From: Nocardioides sp. Soil797
GTDB taxonomy: Bacteria > Actinomycetota > Actinomycetes > Propionibacteriales > Nocardioidaceae
Direction of reading: 5' to 3'
Assembly (NCBI GenBank): GCA_001429555.1
Contig: LMSR01000017.1
Span: 62,001-126,000, forward strand
DNA length: 64,000 bases
In this document: positions 7,217 through 16,396 of the stretch, piece by piece
Layout: each line of letters begins with the position of its first letter
How positions within the stretch are numbered: position 1 is the first letter of the stretch
Notes under the pieces: model-generated
Told to the model about the DNA's origin: nothing
Databases searched by the model: none
Seen by the model: the letters and a program-made list of their open reading frames with translations, nothing else
Position numbers and translations under genes: made by a program

Positions 7217-8743
7217 GTGGCGGGCTTGCCGCAGGAGGGCCGGGAGTTCGGTCGCTACCAGATCGTGCGCCGCATCGGACGCGGTGGCATGGGCGTCGTG
7301 TATGCCGCCGTGCAGAAGGGGCTGGGACGCGAAGTCGCCCTGAAGGTGTTGTCGTCGGACCTCGCGGAGGACGACGGCTACCGAAAGCGGTTCCTTCGGG
7401 AGGCTGAGGTGCTGGCCCGTCTCGACTCGCCGCACATCATCCAGGTCCATGACGCCGGCGAGCAGGACGGCTGGCTCTACATCGCTACCCAGCTGGTTCC
7501 TGACGGCGACCTCCAGGAGGCATTGAACGCCAACGGCCCCCTTCCGGACCACCGTGCCCTCGACATCCTCGGCCAGGTCGCCGCCGGTGTCCACGCCGCG
7601 CACGAGGCGGGGATCATCCACCGCGACATCAAGCCGTCCAATGTCCTGCTGCGGCGTCGATCCGATGAGTCGATCCAGGCCTACGTGTGCGACCTGGGCA
7701 TCTCGCAGCTGCTCGATTCCGAGCACACGAAGACCCAGGGGGTGATCGGCACCTTCGCCTACATGGCACCCGAGCGCCATGAGGGCCACGACGCGACGAT
7801 GTCCAGCGACATCTATGCCCTCGGCTGCCTGCTGTGGGCTGCAGTCTCTGGCGAGGCTCCCTATCGGGGCACCGACGGACAGGTGCTCATGGGGCACCTG
7901 AACGGCCCGATCCCGAGGCTTGCACGCGAGGACCACGTCGCCCGCGGCATCAATGAGGTGCTGCGCCGCTCCATGGCCAAGGACCCCGCCGACAGACATC
8001 GCAGCGCCCAGGAGTTCGCAGCCGCGTGCGCGGCGATCGTTGCCACCGAGCAGCCCGACCAGGCACCCACTCGCCTGCCCACGGACCGTCCGCCCGGACC
8101 CGCGCGTGCACCGATGACGCCCACACCGTGGCTCACACCGACGTACCCGCCACCGCCGTCCACCGGCCCGCAGGGTCCGTACGCCGGGCAGGCGACGTCC
8201 GGGCAGAACGGCTACACCGTGGCCCACGGTGCCGGCCACCAGGGACCGCCGCCGCAGCTGCTCGCTCCGGTCCAGCAGTTCGCCTCCGGGCCACACCCCT
8301 CCTACGGCCAGGCGCCGCCGCGCAAGGGCAACACGTGGATGACCTGGCTGGTCGGCGGGCTGGCCGCGGCGATCCTCGGGGGAGTGGGTGCCGTGGTGAT
8401 CGTGATGTCCGAACGCGACGAGGGGAGCGACGGCAAGGACGACAGGTCCAACTCAGCCTCGACGGTCCCCGACGACGCGTCGATGGATGACTTCTGCAGT
8501 CACTATGCCGATTCCCCTGACATGTCCATCGAGTCGATCAAGGACTACGCGGAGACGATGGAGGAGATGGGCACACCGAGCGGCATCCCCGATGACGCCC
8601 GGGAAGCCTTCCTCTGGCAGATCGGGCTGGCGAAGTCCGCCGAGAGCGTCAGCGAGTTCACCGCCGGATACAACAACAAGTCCCCCGAGGAGGCGAGCCG
8701 GGTCCAGGCCCTCGACGACTGGGCCACGGCCAACTGCGCCTGA
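7217..8743 (+). CDS. Membrane Ser/Thr protein kinase, PknB type
   Basis: 508 residues from the GTG at 7217. The kinase domain (about 14-270) has the glycine loop GRGGMG (21-26), K43 in VALKVL, the catalytic loop HRDIKPSN (135-142), DLG at 159-161 in place of the usual DFG, and APE (184-186). A proline-rich linker follows, then one membrane segment near 373-397 and an outer domain of about 85 residues containing two cysteines (DDFCSHYAD and ATANCA) that could form a disulphide. There are no PASTA repeats, so this is a sensor kinase of unknown signal. A strong hairpin follows the stop codon. Confidence 0.88.
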   Translation: MAGLPQEGREFGRYQIVRRIGRGGMGVVYAAVQKGLGREVALKVLSSDLAEDDGYRKRFLREAEVLARLDSPHIIQVHDAGEQDGWLYIATQLVPDGDLQEALNANGPLPDHRALDILGQVAAGVHAAHEAGIIHRDIKPSNVLLRRRSDESIQAYVCDLGISQLLDSEHTKTQGVIGTFAYMAPERHEGHDATMSSDIYALGCLLWAAVSGEAPYRGTDGQVLMGHLNGPIPRLAREDHVARGINEVLRRSMAKDPADRHRSAQEFAAACAAIVATEQPDQAPTRLPTDRPPGPARAPMTPTPWLTPTYPPPPSTGPQGPYAGQATSGQNGYTVAHGAGHQGPPPQLLAPVQQFASGPHPSYGQAPPRKGNTWMTWLVGGLAAAILGGVGAVVIVMSERDEGSDGKDDRSNSASTVPDDASMDDFCSHYADSPDMSIESIKDYAETMEEMGTPSGIPDDAREAFLWQIGLAKSAESVSEFTAGYNNKSPEEASRVQALDDWATANCA

Positions 8744-8746
8744 CAC

Positions 8747-8796
8747 ACGACCACGGCGCCGCCCCTCCGCAAGCGAAGGGGCGGCGCCGTGGTCGT
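8747..8796. terminator. Strong bidirectional terminator hairpin
   Basis: Twenty bases at 8747-8766 pair perfectly with 8777-8796, and the loop contains a further CGC/GCG pairing. It lies between the kinase gene and the convergent DUF6104 gene and can serve both. Confidence 0.85.
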
Positions 8797-8800
8797 CAGC

Positions 8801-8977
8801 TCAGTCTTCCGGGTCGTCCAACCGGGCCAACCAGGTGGCGAATCGCTCCACCGGGATCTCGAACTCGGGGAACGTGTCGGTGAACTCCTGCAACCGCTCC
8901 GCCACCCAGGCCAAGGAGACCTCTTCGTCACCCCGGCGCTTCTCGAGCTCTTCGATCCCTCGATCAGTGAAGTACAT
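8801..8977 (-). CDS. Small DUF6104 family protein
   Basis: A 58-residue acidic protein starting MYFTDRGIEELEKRRGDEEV and ending ATWLARLDDPED. The beginning and the WLARLDD ending are the hallmarks of DUF6104, a small actinobacterial family I recognise from genes next to kgd. It starts six bases after the kgd stop on the same strand, so the two should share a transcript. It is predicted soluble and mostly helical. The function is unknown; a role as a small partner or regulator of Kgd is only inference from the linkage. Confidence 0.8.
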   Translation of the reverse strand: MYFTDRGIEELEKRRGDEEVSLAWVAERLQEFTDTFPEFEIPVERFATWLARLDDPED

Positions 8978-8983
8978 CGCCGA

Positions 8984-11900
8984 TCACTCGAATGCGGCGT
9001 CGAGCAGGTTGCGCTGTTCCTCCTGGTGGCGCTTGGCGACACCGACGGACGGAGCAGAGGAGGCGGCCCGCGTCACCGGCTGCACGTCGATGCCCAAGGA
9101 CTCCCAGACGTTCAGCTTGTAGTGCGGCCACGGGCCCATGTTGGCGGGCTCGTCCTGGACCCAGCGGATGTGCTTGAGGTTCGGGAACTTCGCCACCTCC
9201 GCCGCGATCTGCTCGTCGGGCGTCGGGTAGAGACGCTCCACGCGGGCGATGGCGAATCGCTCGCCGTTCTCGCGCTTGGCGCGGTCCACCATGAGGTCCC
9301 AGGTGACCCGCCCCGAGCACAGCAAAAGGGTGTCGACCTTGTTCGGGTCGGCGTTGTCGTCTCCGATCAGCGGACGGAACGAGCCCTCGGTGAAGTCGCT
9401 CGGCTGCGAGGCCGCCTCCTTGCGACGCAGCATCGACTTGGGTGTGAAGACCACCAACGGACGGTGCTCCTCGCCGAGCGAGTGGCGACGGAGGAGGTGG
9501 AAGTACGACGCCGGGGTCGATGGCTGGGCGACCACGAACGCGTCCTCGGCGCACATGGTCAGGAACCGCTCGATGCGGGCCGACGAGTGGTCAGGACCCT
9601 GTCCCTCGTAGCCGTGGGGGAGCAGCAGGACCACACCGGACTGCTGGCGCCACTTGGCTTCGCCCGCGGTGATGAACTCGTCGATCACGGTCTGGGCGCC
9701 GTTCACGAAGTCACCGAACTGGGCCTCCCACATAACCAGGGCGTCGGGACGGGCCACGGAGTAGCCGTACTCGAAGCCGAGGGCGGCGTACTCGGAGAGC
9801 AGCGAGTCATAGACGTGGAAGCGCGCCTGGTCCTCGGTGAGGTTGCTCAGCGGCGTCCACTCATCGGCGTTGTTGCGGTCGATGATCGTGGCGAAGCGCT
9901 GCACGAACGTGCCGCGACGGGAGTCCTGGCCGGCCAGACGCACCGGGCGACCGTCCATCAGCAGCGCCCCGAAGGCGAGGATCTCGCCGGTGGCCCAGTC
10001 GATCGGACCGTCGGTGATCGAGGCCGCACGACGCTGGAGCTGCGGCATCACCTTCGGGTGGACCGTGAAGCCCTCCGGAGGAGTGATGTAGGCGTCCGCG
10101 ATGCGCTTGAGAACCTCCGGTGCGATGGCCGTGGTCGCCTCGCCGGCCGGCTTGTCCGGATAGTCGGGCACCGTGGTCCACGAGTCGGGCAGGGCGTTCT
10201 TGGCCTCGCGCACCTCGGTGAAGACCCGCTCGAGCTGCTGCTGGTAGTCGCGCAGCACCGTCTCCGCCTCTTCGATCGTGATGTCACCACGACCGACGAG
10301 CGACTCGGTGTAGAGCTTGCGGATCGAGCGCTTCTGCTCGATCAGGTCGTACATCAGCGGCTGGGTGTACGACGGGTCGTCGCCCTCGTTGTGACCGCGG
10401 CGGCGGTAGCAGACCAGGTCGATGACGACGTCCTTGCGGAACGCCTGGCGGTACTCGAAGGCCAGCCGGGCAACCCGGATGCAGGCCTCGGGGTCATCGC
10501 CGTTGACGTGGAAGATCGGCGCCTGGACCATGCGTGCCACATCGGTGCAGTAGAGCGAGGACCGCGACGAACCGGGGGAGGTGGTGAACCCGACCTGGTT
10601 GTTGACGACCAGGTGGATCGTTCCGCCGGTGCGGTAGCCGCGCAACTGCGAGAGGTTCAGGGTCTCGGCCACGACGCCCTGACCGGCGAACGCTGCGTCA
10701 CCGTGCACCAGCAACGGCATCACGGGGTATTCGGCGCCGCGGTCGAGCACGTCCTGCTTGGCCCGCGCGATTCCCTCGAGCACCGGGTCAACGGCTTCGA
10801 GGTGGGACGGGTTCGCGGCCACGGAGACCTTGATCCGGTCGCCCTTGCCGGAGGTGAACTCGCCCTCGGCGCCGAGGTGGTACTTCACGTCGCCGGATCC
10901 CTGGACGGTGCGGGGGTCGATGTTGCCCTCGAACTCGCGGAAGATCTGGGAGTAGTTCTTGCCGACGATGTTGGCCAGCACGTTGAGCCGACCACGGTGG
11001 GCCATGCCGATCGTGACCTCGTCGAGCTCGGACTCCGCGGCGGCCTCACAGATCTCGTCGATCACCGGGACGGTGGTCTCGGCGCCCTCGAGGCTGAACC
11101 GCTTCTGCCCGACGAACTTGGTCTGCAGGAACGTCTCGAAGGCCTCGGCCTGGTTGAGCTTGAGCAGGATTCGCAGCTGTTCCTCGCGCGGGGTCTTGGT
11201 GTGGGGCACCTCGACGCGTTCCTGGATCCAACGACGCTGGTCGGGGTCCTGGATGTGCATGTACTCGATGCCGATGGTTCGGCAGTAGGAGTCGCGCAGG
11301 ATGCCGAGGATGTCGCGCAGCTTCATGAACCTGCGCCCCTCGCCGCCGAACGAACCGGTGGCGAACTCGCGGTCGAGGTCCCACAGGGTCAGACCGTGCG
11401 ACTCCACCTCGAGGTCGGGGTGGCTGCGCTGGCGGTACTCGAGCGGGTCGGTGTCGGCCATCATGTGCCCACGCACGCGGTAGGCGTGGATCAGCTCGAG
11501 GATCCGGGCCTGCTTACTGATGTCGTCGTCGTGCGACGTGGCGATGTCGCTCGACCAGCGGATCGGCTCGTAGGGGATGCGCAACGAGCGGAAGATCTCG
11601 TCGTAGAAGCCGTCCTCGCCGAGCAGCAGCGCGTGCACGCGGCGCAGGAACTCGCCGGACTGGGCGCCCTGGATGACGCGGTGGTCATAGGTCGAGGTGA
11701 TCGTCAGGATGCGGCTGACCGCGTTGCGGGTGAGGATCTCCTCGGACGCGCCCTGGAACTCGGGCGGGTAGTCCATCGAGCCGACACCGATGATCGCGGC
11801 CTGCCCGGCCATCAGGCGGGGCACCGAGTTGTTGGTGCCGAGTCCGCCGACGTTGGTCAGCGAGATGGTGGTGCCGGTGTAGTCCTCCATCGTCAGCTTG

Positions 11901-12763
11901 TTGTCCCGCGCCTTGCGGATCATCGTCTCGTACGCCGTCCAGAAGCCGGCGAAGTCCATGGACTCGCAGGCCTTGATGGAGGGTGCCACGAGCTGGCGGG
12001 TGCCGTCGGGCTTCTGCTGGTCGATGGCCAGGCCTAGGTTGATGTGGGACGGGGTGACCATGGTCGGCTTGCCGTTGGTCTCCGTGTACGAGTTGTTCAT
12101 CTCCGGCAGCGTCTTGATCGCCTTGATCAGGGCGTAGCCGATGAGGTGGGTGAAGGAGACCTTGCCGCCTCGCGCACGCTTGAGGTGGTTGTTGATCACG
12201 GTGCGGTTGTCCCACAGGAGCTTCACGGGGACGTTGCGCACGGACGTGGCCGTGGGAACGCTCAGCGAGACGTCCATGTTCTTCGCGGTGGCCGAAGCGA
12301 TGCCGCGCAGCACGGTGTACGTCGGCTCGTCGGAGACCTCGGACTTCTCCGACGGCTTGGGGTCGCGCGGCTCGGGGTTGGAGGTGCCCTTGGCGGGCTC
12401 GTCGGGCTTGCCGACGGCGCGGGGCTTGGCGACCGGCTCGGGCGACTGTCCCTGCGTCGAAGCTGCTGGCTTCGACGCGGCAGCCGGCTTGGCCGGAGTC
12501 GCCGCGGCCTTGGCAGCGGCCGGGGCAGCAGCGGTCTGGGCAGCAGGTGCCTGGGTGGGAGCCGCAGCCGGACTGCTGGCCGGCGTGGCACTCGCGGAGG
12601 ACGCCGGAGCGGCGCCGTTGGTGCCGCCCTTGTCCTTGAAGTAGTCGGCCCATTCCGCCCCGACGCTGGACGGATCCTTCTGGTACTGCTCATACATCTC
12701 GTCCACGAGCCATTCGTTGGCTCCGAAGTCGATGAGGGGGTTGTTCTGCGAGGACTCAGCCAC
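8984..12763 (-). CDS. kgd: Multifunctional 2-oxoglutarate enzyme (E1o decarboxylase/dehydrogenase with E2 domain)
   Basis: 1259 residues, close to mycobacterial Kgd (about 1230). Order: an E1 N-terminal helix ([18 protein letters not shown]), an Ala/Pro-rich linker to about 130, an E2-type acyltransferase domain with the catalytic histidine in [14 protein letters not shown] (about 358), then the thiamine-diphosphate E1 domain with [16 protein letters not shown] (about 690) and [17 protein letters not shown]. With lipoamide partners it gives succinyl-CoA in the TCA cycle; it can also decarboxylate 2-oxoglutarate. There is no lipoyl domain, as expected for this family, which borrows the pyruvate dehydrogenase E2. 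A DUF6104 gene follows directly. Confidence 0.95.
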   Translation of the reverse strand: MAESSQNNPLIDFGANEWLVDEMYEQYQKDPSSVGAEWADYFKDKGGTNGAAPASSASATPASSPAAAPTQAPAAQTAAAPAAAKAAATPAKPAAASKPAASTQGQSPEPVAKPRAVGKPDEPAKGTSNPEPRDPKPSEKSEVSDEPTYTVLRGIASATAKNMDVSLSVPTATSVRNVPVKLLWDNRTVINNHLKRARGGKVSFTHLIGYALIKAIKTLPEMNNSYTETNGKPTMVTPSHINLGLAIDQQKPDGTRQLVAPSIKACESMDFAGFWTAYETMIRKARDNKLTMEDYTGTTISLTNVGGLGTNNSVPRLMAGQAAIIGVGSMDYPPEFQGASEEILTRNAVSRILTITSTYDHRVIQGAQSGEFLRRVHALLLGEDGFYDEIFRSLRIPYEPIRWSSDIATSHDDDISKQARILELIHAYRVRGHMMADTDPLEYRQRSHPDLEVESHGLTLWDLDREFATGSFGGEGRRFMKLRDILGILRDSYCRTIGIEYMHIQDPDQRRWIQERVEVPHTKTPREEQLRILLKLNQAEAFETFLQTKFVGQKRFSLEGAETTVPVIDEICEAAAESELDEVTIGMAHRGRLNVLANIVGKNYSQIFREFEGNIDPRTVQGSGDVKYHLGAEGEFTSGKGDRIKVSVAANPSHLEAVDPVLEGIARAKQDVLDRGAEYPVMPLLVHGDAAFAGQGVVAETLNLSQLRGYRTGGTIHLVVNNQVGFTTSPGSSRSSLYCTDVARMVQAPIFHVNGDDPEACIRVARLAFEYRQAFRKDVVIDLVCYRRRGHNEGDDPSYTQPLMYDLIEQKRSIRKLYTESLVGRGDITIEEAETVLRDYQQQLERVFTEVREAKNALPDSWTTVPDYPDKPAGEATTAIAPEVLKRIADAYITPPEGFTVHPKVMPQLQRRAASITDGPIDWATGEILAFGALLMDGRPVRLAGQDSRRGTFVQRFATIIDRNNADEWTPLSNLTEDQARFHVYDSLLSEYAALGFEYGYSVARPDALVMWEAQFGDFVNGAQTVIDEFITAGEAKWRQQSGVVLLLPHGYEGQGPDHSSARIERFLTMCAEDAFVVAQPSTPASYFHLLRRHSLGEEHRPLVVFTPKSMLRRKEAASQPSDFTEGSFRPLIGDDNADPNKVDTLLLCSGRVTWDLMVDRAKRENGERFAIARVERLYPTPDEQIAAEVAKFPNLKHIRWVQDEPANMGPWPHYKLNVWESLGIDVQPVTRAASSAPSVGVAKRHQEEQRNLLDAAFE

Positions 12764-12792
12764 GGCTAGGTTCGCCTCTTCCAGTGCGGCAT

Positions 12793-12830
12793 GGTGGGTT
12801 GACTATTCAAGCGTCAAGGCTAGACCCACC
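12793..12830. repeat. Nested inverted repeat between kgd and a lipoprotein gene
   Basis: GGTGGGT (12793-12799) pairs with ACCCACC (12824-12830), and TTGAC (12799-12803) with GTCAA (12813-12817) inside it. It lies in the divergent control region and could be an operator or an mRNA leader structure. Confidence 0.4.
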
Positions 12831-12907
12831 CGCGAACAAATGCAGAGCCCGGTGGCACCTTTCGGGCAAGGTGTTGCGAGACACACCGCAGAGGAGGTCG
12901 ATGAGGC

Positions 12908-13582
12908 GTGGAGACGAGACGAATCGCACGGCCGTTGGCGGCCCTGGTCGCGCTCATGGTCGTGCTGGTTCTGGCGTCGTGCAGCGGCGACGACCGCGGC
13001 GACGAGAAGGCCCCGGAGTCGGGTCCGGACGCGACCGGCACGACGGTCACGATGAAGTCGAGCGCCGGCAAGGTGACCGGCAAGCTCAAGGCCAAGGTCC
13101 GCAAGCGGGTCGTGGCCCGGGTGGCCCAGCGGGTGGACCGCTGGTTCGACGCCGCTTGGCTTGACGCTGACCTGCCTCGCACCAGGATCCGGCATGCCTG
13201 GCCCGGTTTCACCAAGGGTTTGGCTGCCCGGGCCCGCAAGGACAAGGCAGACACCACGAACGTCCGGCTGGCGCCGCGCATCGACGGCGTCGCGCCGGTG
13301 CGCAAGCGGGTCAAGGTCGACATCCTGGCCGTCAAGGGACGAGCGGTCGGTTCCACCGCGCGCTTCCTCCTGGTCTTCGACACCAGCGGCGACGTCGAAC
13401 GTCGGGTCCGGGTGCGCGGACAGCTGTCGCTGTCCCCGGGTGGCTCCGGGTGGAAGGTCTTCGGCTACGACGTACGCCGCTCCGTGGGCGCCGTACCCGA
13501 TGCGACGCACTCGAGCGGGAAGCGCACATCGAAGCAGAAGGGCACGAAGCCGGAGAAGACGAAGCGGAAGGACAAGAAGTGA
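12908..13582 (+). CDS. Putative lipoprotein, Arg/Lys-rich
   Basis: 224 residues from a GTG preceded by a good GAGGAGG ribosome site. A hydrophobic stretch ends in the lipobox LASC with the acylated cysteine at 25. The body is basic (many R and K) and ends in a lysine-rich tail. No known domain is recognised; a beta-rich core (RFLLVFDTSGDVERRVRVRGQLSLS) resembles small extracytoplasmic domains. It overlaps the LCP ligase gene by four bases, so a role at the cell wall alongside that enzyme is likely. The cationic tail could bind wall polymers; that is inference. Confidence 0.7.
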   Translation: METRRIARPLAALVALMVVLVLASCSGDDRGDEKAPESGPDATGTTVTMKSSAGKVTGKLKAKVRKRVVARVAQRVDRWFDAAWLDADLPRTRIRHAWPGFTKGLAARARKDKADTTNVRLAPRIDGVAPVRKRVKVDILAVKGRAVGSTARFLLVFDTSGDVERRVRVRGQLSLSPGGSGWKVFGYDVRRSVGAVPDATHSSGKRTSKQKGTKPEKTKRKDKK

Positions 13583-14478
13583 GGCGACGACTGATCCGCA
13601 ACGCCGCAGTTGCCGCAACGCTGGCGCTCACGGCGCTGGTGGTGCCCAACGGGGCGGTGAACCCCACCGATGCAGCCCTGGTCAAGGTGGAACGGGCCCA
13701 GGCGGTGGACCTGTCGCCCGACGTCATCTGGATCCTCGCGCTCGGCTCCGACGCCAGGCCGGGGCAGAACGTCACCCGCAGCCGTGCCGATGCCATCCAG
13801 CTCGTCGGCATCAACTCCGAGACGGGAGCGGCCACGAGTATCGGGATCCCACGCGACTCCTGGGTGTCCATCCCCGGACACGGCTCGAACCGGATCAACA
13901 CCGGCCTCTACTACGGCGGTCCCCAGCTGATGGCGCGCGCGGTGCAGGGCCTGACCGGGGTCGAGCCCGACTACGTGATGGTGAGCAGCTTCTGGGGCCT
14001 GCGCCAGATGGTCGACGCGATCGGAGGTGTCACCGTCGACTCCAGGCACGCGTTCAGTGACCCCTACCTGCGACCGGGCGGCTTCAAGGTCGGCAAGCAG
14101 CACCTCAACGGACTTGGTGCCCTGGCGTTCTCACGGGTGCGCAAGGCACTGCCGCGTGGCGACTTCGACCGCTCGGCGAACCAGCAGGAGACCCTGCGGG
14201 CGATCCAGTCCCAGGTCGCGAAGCGGGCGCACGAACCCGGGTTCCTCGACGTCGGCACCCTGGCCGTGCTGAAGAACATGGATGCCCAGGTGCCACCCAA
14301 GGACCTCTTCAAGATCGCCCGCGCCGTGGCCGGCGTACGCCCCGACCGCATCACCCACTGCGTGGTCAACGGCAGCATCGGCAACATCGGCGGGGCCAGC
14401 GTCGTCCTGCCCTACACCGCCCAGGCGCGCAAGTACGGCGCCGACGCCCGCAAGGACGCGGTCATCTCGCGCTGCTGA
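13579..14478 (+). CDS. LytR-CpsA-Psr (LCP) family wall-polymer ligase
   Basis: 299 residues from a GTG overlapping the previous stop. An N-terminal signal or anchor (about 8-30) is followed by the LCP domain: LALGSDARPGQ, RSRADAIQLVGIN, ATSIGIPRDSWVSIPGHGSNRINTG-type active-site segment with conserved Asp and Arg, GVEPDYVMV, and ALAFSRVRKALPRGDFDRSANQQ with the two arginines. LCP proteins move undecaprenyl-linked glycopolymers onto peptidoglycan, outside the membrane. It pairs with the upstream lipoprotein gene. Confidence 0.88.
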   Translation: MRRRLIRNAAVAATLALTALVVPNGAVNPTDAALVKVERAQAVDLSPDVIWILALGSDARPGQNVTRSRADAIQLVGINSETGAATSIGIPRDSWVSIPGHGSNRINTGLYYGGPQLMARAVQGLTGVEPDYVMVSSFWGLRQMVDAIGGVTVDSRHAFSDPYLRPGGFKVGKQHLNGLGALAFSRVRKALPRGDFDRSANQQETLRAIQSQVAKRAHEPGFLDVGTLAVLKNMDAQVPPKDLFKIARAVAGVRPDRITHCVVNGSIGNIGGASVVLPYTAQARKYGADARKDAVISRC

Positions 14479-14559
14479 GCCGCGAGGCGTCGCCCCTCGA
14501 TGGCGGAAGCCTCAGTGCTTGGTGCCTCACCTTCAGTCCGAACCGGGGCTGAAATGTGA

Positions 14560-14593
14560 GGAAGGGACGACCCCGACGGGGGCCGTCCCTTCC
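14560..14593. terminator. Terminator hairpin between LCP gene and secreted-protein gene
   Basis: GGAAGGGACG at 14560-14569 pairs with CGTCCCTTCC at 14584-14593, with a further CCCC/GGGG pairing inside. It lies between convergent genes and can serve both strands. Confidence 0.8.
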
Positions 14594-14608
14594 TGTACGT
14601 TCAGCTGA

Positions 14609-15955
14609 TCAGGACTTGCGCACGCGGGTCTTGGCGAAGCCCAGGTCGAGGGTGCCGACCGTGCCGTCGAGCAGCTCGATGCGAAGTGCCGTGACCTGGA
14701 TCGAGGTCTTGGACTTCTTCTTCACCATGAACGAGATCTTGACGACACCGGGGATCTCGATGGCCTTGCCCGGCTTCGGGAGGGCGATCTTCTGCCCGCC
14801 GATCTTGATCTCAGCGACCTTGCTGCCCTTGATGGACTTGACCAGCTTGCCGTTGGCCTTGCGCTTGACGTTGGCGCGACCGACGATGCCGGTGATCTGG
14901 ATGCCCTGGCCGCCGGCGTTGAGCGACACGTTGGCGACACGGCCCTCGGTCCAGGCGTTGACCCGGCCCTTGCTGCGCTGCTTGCCGAAGGTGCGTCCTT
15001 CGACGGCTCCGACCTTGAGCAGGTTGGCGTTGAGCAGGTTGACGCCGGCCACCGAGTTCTTCAGGACCTTGCCGTTGGTGCCCTCGCACTTGAGGTTCTT
15101 GCTGCCCAGGGGGCCGACCTTGACCGCGCCGTCGAGCAGCGAGCCGCGGATGGCCTTGCCGCTGCCGGTCATCACACCGGAGATGGCGCCCTTGACGATG
15201 CGGGCGTTGGCGCGACCGATGCGCACGGCGATGTCGTCGCCGCCGCCTGCAACCAGGTTGGGGCCGTAGAGCTTGACCCGCAGGCTGGTGGCCCGGGCAC
15301 GGGCGTGGTTCTTGCTGGTGTTCTGTGCTTTGTCGCCGAGGGAGAGGACGCCGAGCGCGGGGATGGGCAGGTTGCCGCCTTGCTTCTGGATCTCCTTGAG
15401 AAGTGCGTTGAGCGGGTTGAGCGCGCCGTCGAGGAGGTCGTCGAGCGGGGTCCCCGTCTTGGCCTTGATCTGCAGGGCGTCGAAGCTCGCCTTGGCGTGC
15501 ATCTTGCCGTTCTTGGTGGCGTAGGCGTCGGCCTTGGTCGACAGGCCCTGGATCTCGAGGCGGACGCCCTTCGGGTCACCGAGGACGACATTGGCGACCT
15601 GGTTGGTGCTCAGCACACCGACACGGCCCTTCTTGCGGTAGGTCGAGGTGTTGCTCGTGACCGCACCGAGCTTCAGGACACCGGCGGCGTTGGCGTTGAC
15701 GATCGCCTCCTTGTCGCGCTTGCCGGTGTTGCGGGTGCAGCCGACCGTCGAGTTCGCAGTCGGGGAGGAGGTGACCCCCACCAGACCGGTGGTGGCCTTC
15801 GTTCCGTAGGCGTAGCCGGTGAAGACGTAGTCGGTCGTGCGCTTCTTGGCTTGTGCGGACACCGCATCGGCGCCGGCTGTCATCGTGAGCGTGCCGGCCG
15901 CGGCCAGGGCGACCACGGTCGAAGCAGCAAGGAATTGCCGCAAGGACGTCTTCAT
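14609..15955 (-). CDS. Secreted protein with duplicated domain, choice-of-anchor P-like
   Basis: 448 residues with a Sec signal peptide (MKTSLRQFLAASTVVALAAA, cleavage near ADA/VSA). The mature part starts TDYVFTGYAYGTKATTGLVG, a beginning I associate with choice-of-anchor P proteins. Two related halves can be seen: VGCTRNTGKR, NANAAGVLKLGAVTS and GRVGVLSTNQVANVVL in the first, and LKCEGTNGKV, NLLNANLLKVGAVEG and GRVNAWTEGRVANVSL in the second. Each half has one cysteine, which may pair. No sorting signal or membrane anchor is present at the C terminus. The function is unknown. A good GGGGAG ribosome site precedes the ATG. Confidence 0.7.
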   Translation of the reverse strand: MKTSLRQFLAASTVVALAAAGTLTMTAGADAVSAQAKKRTTDYVFTGYAYGTKATTGLVGVTSSPTANSTVGCTRNTGKRDKEAIVNANAAGVLKLGAVTSNTSTYRKKGRVGVLSTNQVANVVLGDPKGVRLEIQGLSTKADAYATKNGKMHAKASFDALQIKAKTGTPLDDLLDGALNPLNALLKEIQKQGGNLPIPALGVLSLGDKAQNTSKNHARARATSLRVKLYGPNLVAGGGDDIAVRIGRANARIVKGAISGVMTGSGKAIRGSLLDGAVKVGPLGSKNLKCEGTNGKVLKNSVAGVNLLNANLLKVGAVEGRTFGKQRSKGRVNAWTEGRVANVSLNAGGQGIQITGIVGRANVKRKANGKLVKSIKGSKVAEIKIGGQKIALPKPGKAIEIPGVVKISFMVKKKSKTSIQVTALRIELLDGTVGTLDLGFAKTRVRKS

Positions 15956-16171
15956 TTGTTTTCTCCCCAGAAAGAACTAATTGATGGCGGCCAACAAAAC
16001 TGCTCCCGAGTGGCCTCGAAAACTCAACGTCGAACTGGCCTGTTTGTTACGGAAGTCTTCACCAATTTCGGGGATCTCGTGGCGTTTTCGCGAGATATGA
16101 GACAGACGGCCGAGACGCGTGTACCGAACGACGGATGGGGCCGACCCTGAGGGCTGACCCGAAATGCAACG

Positions 16172-16202
16172 AGTCCCGGGCCCACCGGGTGGGCCCGGGA
16201 CT
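16172..16202 (-). terminator. Hairpin downstream of tRNA-Arg
   Basis: Fifteen bases at 16172-16186 pair perfectly with 16188-16202. It lies 26 bases beyond the 3' end of the tRNA gene on the same strand and is its likely terminator. Confidence 0.75.
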
Positions 16203-16228
16203 TCTCGATCCGCTGCGGGATCACAACG

Positions 16229-16301
16229 CGCCTCCGGCAGGATTCGAACCTGCGGCACCTGGTACCGGAAACCAGTGCTCTATCCCCTGAGCTACGGAGG
16301 C
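16229..16301 (-). tRNA. tRNA-Arg (anticodon CCG)
   Basis: A 73-base cloverleaf read on the minus strand: acceptor GCCTCCG/CGGAGGC, D arm GCTC-AGGGGATA-GAGC, anticodon stem CTGGT/ACCAG around loop TTCCGGT (anticodon CCG), and T arm GCAGG-TTCGAAT-CCTGC. The discriminator base is G and no CCA is encoded. It reads CGG codons, common in this GC-rich genome. It stands directly upstream of, and divergent from, argS. Confidence 0.97.
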
Positions 16302-16384
16302 ATGCGCCCACTGGTGGGGTGCACCGCGCGCGCTGCAGAAGACTACCGGTCGATACTCGGGTGAGGGAAACCGACACCCGCCGA

Positions 16385-16396
16385 TAGGCTGGGCGG
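16385..16396 (+). promoter_or_regulatory. -10 box TAGGCT of argS, leaderless
   Basis: TAGGCT (16385-16390) ends six bases before the GTG of argS, so the transcript should begin at the start codon. No -35 consensus is evident. Confidence 0.5.

Noticed and set aside
8789..12037. A 1,082-codon open frame antisense to kgd
   Set aside because: It is the shadow of a strongly conserved gene; no domain or ribosome site supports it.
16074..16096. ATCTCG/CGAGAT inverted repeat upstream of the secreted-protein gene
   Set aside because: Six-base arms 11 bases apart are expected by chance in a region of this size, and no known operator matches.
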